From positions 1 through 37,500 of the forward strand of contig JABUQX010065383.1 in NCBI GenBank assembly GCA_015478945.1: a DNA stretch of 37,500 nucleotides, written 5' to 3'. Positions 34,896 through 37,500 of this stretch are shown piece after piece. Below the pieces are notes generated by a model, which worked only from the letters and a program-made list of their open reading frames with translations, had not been told where the DNA came from and made no database searches. Each line of letters starts with the position of its first letter. Positions within the stretch are counted from its first letter, which is position 1. Both the position numbers and the translations under genes were made by a program. The stretch comes from Trachelipus rathkii. Lineage: Eukaryota > Arthropoda > Malacostraca > Isopoda > Trachelipodidae.

Positions 34896-34943
34896 TATAT
34901 ATATATATATATATATATAGATTATATATATATATATATATAT
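34753..34943. repeat. (TA)n array
   Basis: Nearly uninterrupted TA array starting at the mariner right end. Confidence 0.95.
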
Positions 34944-35025
34944 CATAGTAAATTAGCTGAGCCTGTAAATGAGCTATGTTTGGATTTCTTATTAAACATT
35001 AAAAGACCAAAAATGTTCTTTCAAG

Positions 35026-35053
35026 TTTTTTTTTTTTTTTTTTTTTTTTTTTT
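35026..35053. repeat. 28-nt T run
   Basis: Uninterrupted T run followed by C and another T run. It may be an inverted poly(A) tail, but no retroposon body is recognised. Confidence 0.9.
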
Positions 35054-35160
35054 CATTTTTTTTTTATTGTTTTAATTTTAACGTTAATGGTTATTAATAA
35101 CATAATTTATAAGAATTTTTTCCTTGAGTATTTTAATTCCAGACATGAATTAAAAAAAAA

Positions 35161-35223
35161 ATGCTTTGGAAGGTTCTACTTTGTCTTTAAAAAAAAAATC
35201 TTTTGAATTTTGGGGCCTAATAA
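35161..35223 (+). repeat. Direct repeat, copy 1 (62 bp)
   Basis: Contains GCTTTGGAAGGTTCTACTTTG, then ATCTTTTGAATTTTGGGGCC, then TAATAA. Repeated at 35,543-35,603 with about 80% identity by eye. Confidence 0.75.
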
Positions 35224-35410
35224 AAATCTCTTCATTAAGAGTTTTTTTCAGAAGGGAAAATGAAAGTTTATATTCTATTTTTATGCAATTTAGGTTTGTT
35301 TTACTTCTGTTGTTTCAGTTCTTTCATTACTAAAGTCAGTCTCAGGCAAACTCAAATGTCGCATATAGTAAATGAAAATTTGGAAATCTCTTAATATGCA
35401 ATTCAAATAA

Positions 35411-35415
35411 TTATA

Positions 35416-35455
<40 letters not shown>

Positions 35456-35530
35456 ATTATATATATATATATTAATATATATAATAATAATATATATATA
35501 TATATAGTATATATATATATATAATTATAT
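35411..35530. repeat. (TA)-rich array
   Basis: TA/TAAT array between the two direct-repeat copies. Confidence 0.9.
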
Positions 35531-35542
35531 TATTACTTCTAC

Positions 35543-35603
35543 ATTGCCTTGGACAGGTTTTACTTTGCTATTTAAAAAATCTTTAAAATTTTGTGGCCTA
35601 ATA
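35543..35603 (+). repeat. Direct repeat, copy 2
   Basis: GCCTTGGACAGGTTTTACTTTG, then TTAAAATTTTGTGGCCTAATA, running straight into the next TA array. Confidence 0.75.
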
Positions 35604-35605
35604 TA

Positions 35606-35661
<56 letters not shown>

Positions 35662-35703
35662 TATAATATATATATATCTAATAATATATATATATAATAT
35701 GAT

Positions 35704-35742
<39 letters not shown>
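35600..35742. repeat. (TA)n array
   Basis: Pure and near-pure TA array immediately upstream of the LINE fragment. The Ile/Tyr start of the 186-codon open frame there is a repeat product. Confidence 0.9.
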
Positions 35743-36420
35743 TCGCTCTGCCGGATCTGTAGCTAATACTCATTCTAGAAAGCCTAATCTCTTCGGCCTA
35801 TTATTTTCATCTAATTCCACCTTGTACGAATCTGGTAACCACTCTCCTACTCCTTCTCCTCTCAGGTGTCCCATGGTTCCGCCTGTGATTTCATATGATC
35901 GGATGCATGAGACCATGAGATCTATGAACGTTAGGAAGGCTAGCGACCTGGACGGCATTCCTCCTAGTGTTTTGAGTGAGTGTGCTTCCGAGCTGGCGCC
36001 TGTCCTTGTTCGGCTCTACTCCTTTTACCTTAATTCTAACACTTCCCTTCAGTGCTGGAAGCGCGCTTATGTTCAACCGATTCCGAAGAAGGGTAGCCGC
36101 TCTGATCCTTCTAACTATCATCCTATGGCTCTCACTTGTATTATATCTTAAAAATTTCAAACTCTCATTTGCTGGACCATCTGAACTCTCATTCCCTGCT
36201 TTCTGATCTTCGGCGGTCGAAGTCAACTGGTGACATTCTTTAATACCTCACTGATTTATGATCTTCTGCCCTTAAGGACTATGGGGAGTCATGTGTGGTG
36301 GGCTGCACATTTCGAAAGCTTTTGACCGGGAATGACATGCGTCACTGCTCTCTTAGCTTCCCTCTTTGGGTTTCCTCCTTCTCTTTGCTCACTTTTTAGT
36401 TTAATTTCAGATCGTTAAAT
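35743..36420 (+). pseudogene. Jockey-like LINE reverse transcriptase fragment
   Basis: About 130 codons are open from 35,743 to 36,151. They include LFGLLFSSNSTL, NVRKASDLDGIPPSVLSEC (the KA-x-G-x-DGIP motif), LAPVLVRLYS, CWKRAYVQPIPKKG and DPSNYHPMALT (usually NYRPIALT). Then the frame shifts: LLDHLNSHSLLSD and RSKSTGDIL appear in a second frame, with the usual QYGFR box between them lost. A FRKLLT-like remnant of the DISKAFDR block and LASLFGFPPSLCSL follow to about 36,400. The catalytic YADD box is absent, so both ends are truncated. The style is that of elements abundant in decapod crustacean genomes, as far as I recall. It differs from the minus-strand LINE at 1-4,085. Confidence 0.85.
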
Positions 36421-36434
36421 GCCAGCACTTTTTT

Positions 36435-36560
36435 AATTTTGGTGTCACCCCTACGAATGGGTGTGAAGTCCCATTTTAGGGTTACCCCCCGAAGGTCGGT
36501 GTAAGCGGGCAACTAAGGCCTTCGGAGGTTGGGTTTGGCTTGGTGGTGATAGCTTATTTC
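36435..36560 (+). other. Probable LINE 3' tail with small hairpins
   Basis: GC-richer than its surroundings. It contains two consecutive stem-like motifs with GAA-type loops: TCACCCCTACGAATGGGTGTGA split around CGAA, then TTACCCCCCGAAGGTCGGTGTAA. A CCTTCGGAGG motif follows. Its position after the truncated RT suggests the 3' untranslated region of the same LINE with the intervening coding part deleted. This is inferred. Confidence 0.4.
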
Positions 36561-36652
36561 CCTTAGACATAAAGCATTTAAGTTTTACTAGAATGGTAAT
36601 ATAAAACTATTTTAAAAATTTCCTTAAACAATTTATTAACCGGTATCGGGCC

Positions 36653-36670
36653 GGATATTTTTTAATATCC
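36653..36670. repeat. Short hairpin
   Basis: GGATATT (36,653-36,659) and AATATCC (36,664-36,670) with a 4-nt T loop. Confidence 0.6.
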
Positions 36671-36703
36671 TGACGGTGGTAAGATTCACTATCCGGTGCA
36701 CCC

Positions 36704-36705
<2 letters not shown>

Positions 36706-36753
<48 letters not shown>

Positions 36754-36815
36754 CCATATATATATATAATAATATATATATATATATATTATATATATAT
36801 ATATATATTATGATA
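36706..36815. repeat. (TA)n array
   Basis: Long TA array with a few interruptions. Confidence 0.95.
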
Positions 36816-36847
36816 TAGGCCAGCGTTTAGATTGTCCGTCATATTAT

Positions 36848-37040
36848 CTTAAAAACTATTAATGCTACAGTAAAACAGAATACATTGCTGGATGCTGGGT
36901 CCAATTTTAGTGCGGAAAACCTGTAAAAAAAAAGAAAAAAAAATCAAAAACTACAATAGCTACAGCGAAAAGGAATACATTTTTGGAATCCTGGTAAAAT
37001 TTCACATAGGAAAATGTAAAATAAAAAAATAAAAAAAATT
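36848..37040 (+). repeat. Two-copy tandem repeat, unit about 95 bp
   Basis: AAAACTATTAATGCTACAG, GAATACATTGCTGGATGCTG, and an A-rich end are repeated as AAAACTACAATAGCTACAG, GAATACATTTTTGGAATCCTG, and an A-rich end. The second copy runs into the inverted-repeat arm that follows. Confidence 0.65.
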
Positions 37041-37500
37041 ATTGTTAATAATTATAGTAATATGATTAGAAGGCCTATTTAGAGACCTTTATTGGTTTCT
37101 CGCTTTTAAACATAAATAGACTTTTCTTTAAATTTTTGCCTTATACGGCAACACGTAGGGGCTCGAGCCGACGGGGAACATAGGGGGGGATGTTTTCCAT
37201 ACCCCGTAGGGGAGGGGCGGAGGAACCCCCGCGACACCCAAATACCAAATATAGGGTTCCGGTGACAAATAAGAAGGGGGGGAATAATCCTACCCCGTAG
37301 TTCCCGGAAGGCCGAGAGACCCGACTCCTGCCATCGGGGCGGTATACCCTTGGGTATTCTTTAGTAAAAAAAAAAAAAAGCAAAATTTAATAGAAAGTCT
37401 ATTTATTTTAACGAGAAACCAATAAAAGGTCTCTAAATAGGCCTTCTAATCATATTACTATAATTATTAACAATAATTTTTTTTATTTTTTTATTTTTTT
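37015..37500. mobile_element. Inverted-repeat element with GC-rich core, runs off the right edge
   Basis: The arm at 37,015-37,139 is matched in inverse by 37,380-37,500 at roughly 90% or better by eye. For example, AGGCCTATTTAGAGACC at 37,071 is matched by its complement ending 37,444. The 240-bp core (37,140-37,379) is far more GC-rich, contains CCCCGTAGGGG-type motifs and an ATACCC-TT-GGGTAT hairpin (37,344-37,357), and ends in a run of 14 A. The arms still match at the window edge, so the element is longer. The 80-codon minus-strand open stretch in the core has no known match. A non-autonomous MITE-like element is likely, with the core possibly a separate insertion. Confidence 0.7.

Noticed and set aside
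35591..35742. N-terminal 50 codons of the 186-codon frame containing the LINE RT
   Set aside because: Encoded by a (TA)n array; the protein-like part begins only at about 35,743.

Overview
Eukaryotic, AT-rich, non-coding sequence, most likely from an arthropod and possibly a decapod crustacean. There are no operons, rRNA genes or convincing tRNA genes, and no intact host gene could be supported. The window is packed with (TA)n microsatellites and broken transposable elements. The suggestion of a decapod rests on the style of the LINE reverse-transcriptase fragment near 36 kb, a rosa-type (DD41D) mariner, a ZBED/hAT-like relic and a high-copy arthropod protein family of unknown function. All of these were recognised by eye.

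Layout. (1) 1-4,085: a minus-strand non-LTR retrotransposon whose domains are in the expected order. These are a DUF4780-like first ORF, an endonuclease, a linker, and a reverse transcriptase with thumb. The reading frame is broken repeatedly and the 3' end lies beyond the left edge. (2) About 4,500-17,245: a very large, diverged inverted repeat centred near 11,062. It has mirrored C/T- versus G/A-rich outer blocks, mirrored TA-rich blocks, and mirrored arrays of a repeat of about 160 bp. No gene is recognisable inside it. (3) 17.2-25.4 kb: AT-rich DNA, a G/A-rich tract, TA arrays, and small dispersed repeats embedded in them. (4) 25.8-29.2 kb: a decayed ZBED/hAT-type transposase, with the N-terminal BED finger and C-terminal dimerisation region recognisable. 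(5) 31.2-32.6 kb: a relic of the unknown-function family. (6) 33.3-34.75 kb: a DD41D mariner with candidate terminal repeats, ending directly at a TA array. (7) 35.74-36.56 kb: a plus-strand Jockey-like LINE fragment and probable 3' tail. (8) 37.0-37.5 kb: a young inverted-repeat element with a GC-rich core, running off the right edge.

The elements do not act together. The window reads as a transposon graveyard in microsatellite-rich DNA. The most unusual object is the 12.7-kb palindrome. It is either a large foldback-type element with satellite in its arms, or an assembly artefact in which a read passed through both strands of one molecule. Its high arm divergence, tiny apparent loop and lack of ORFs keep the artefact explanation fully open.
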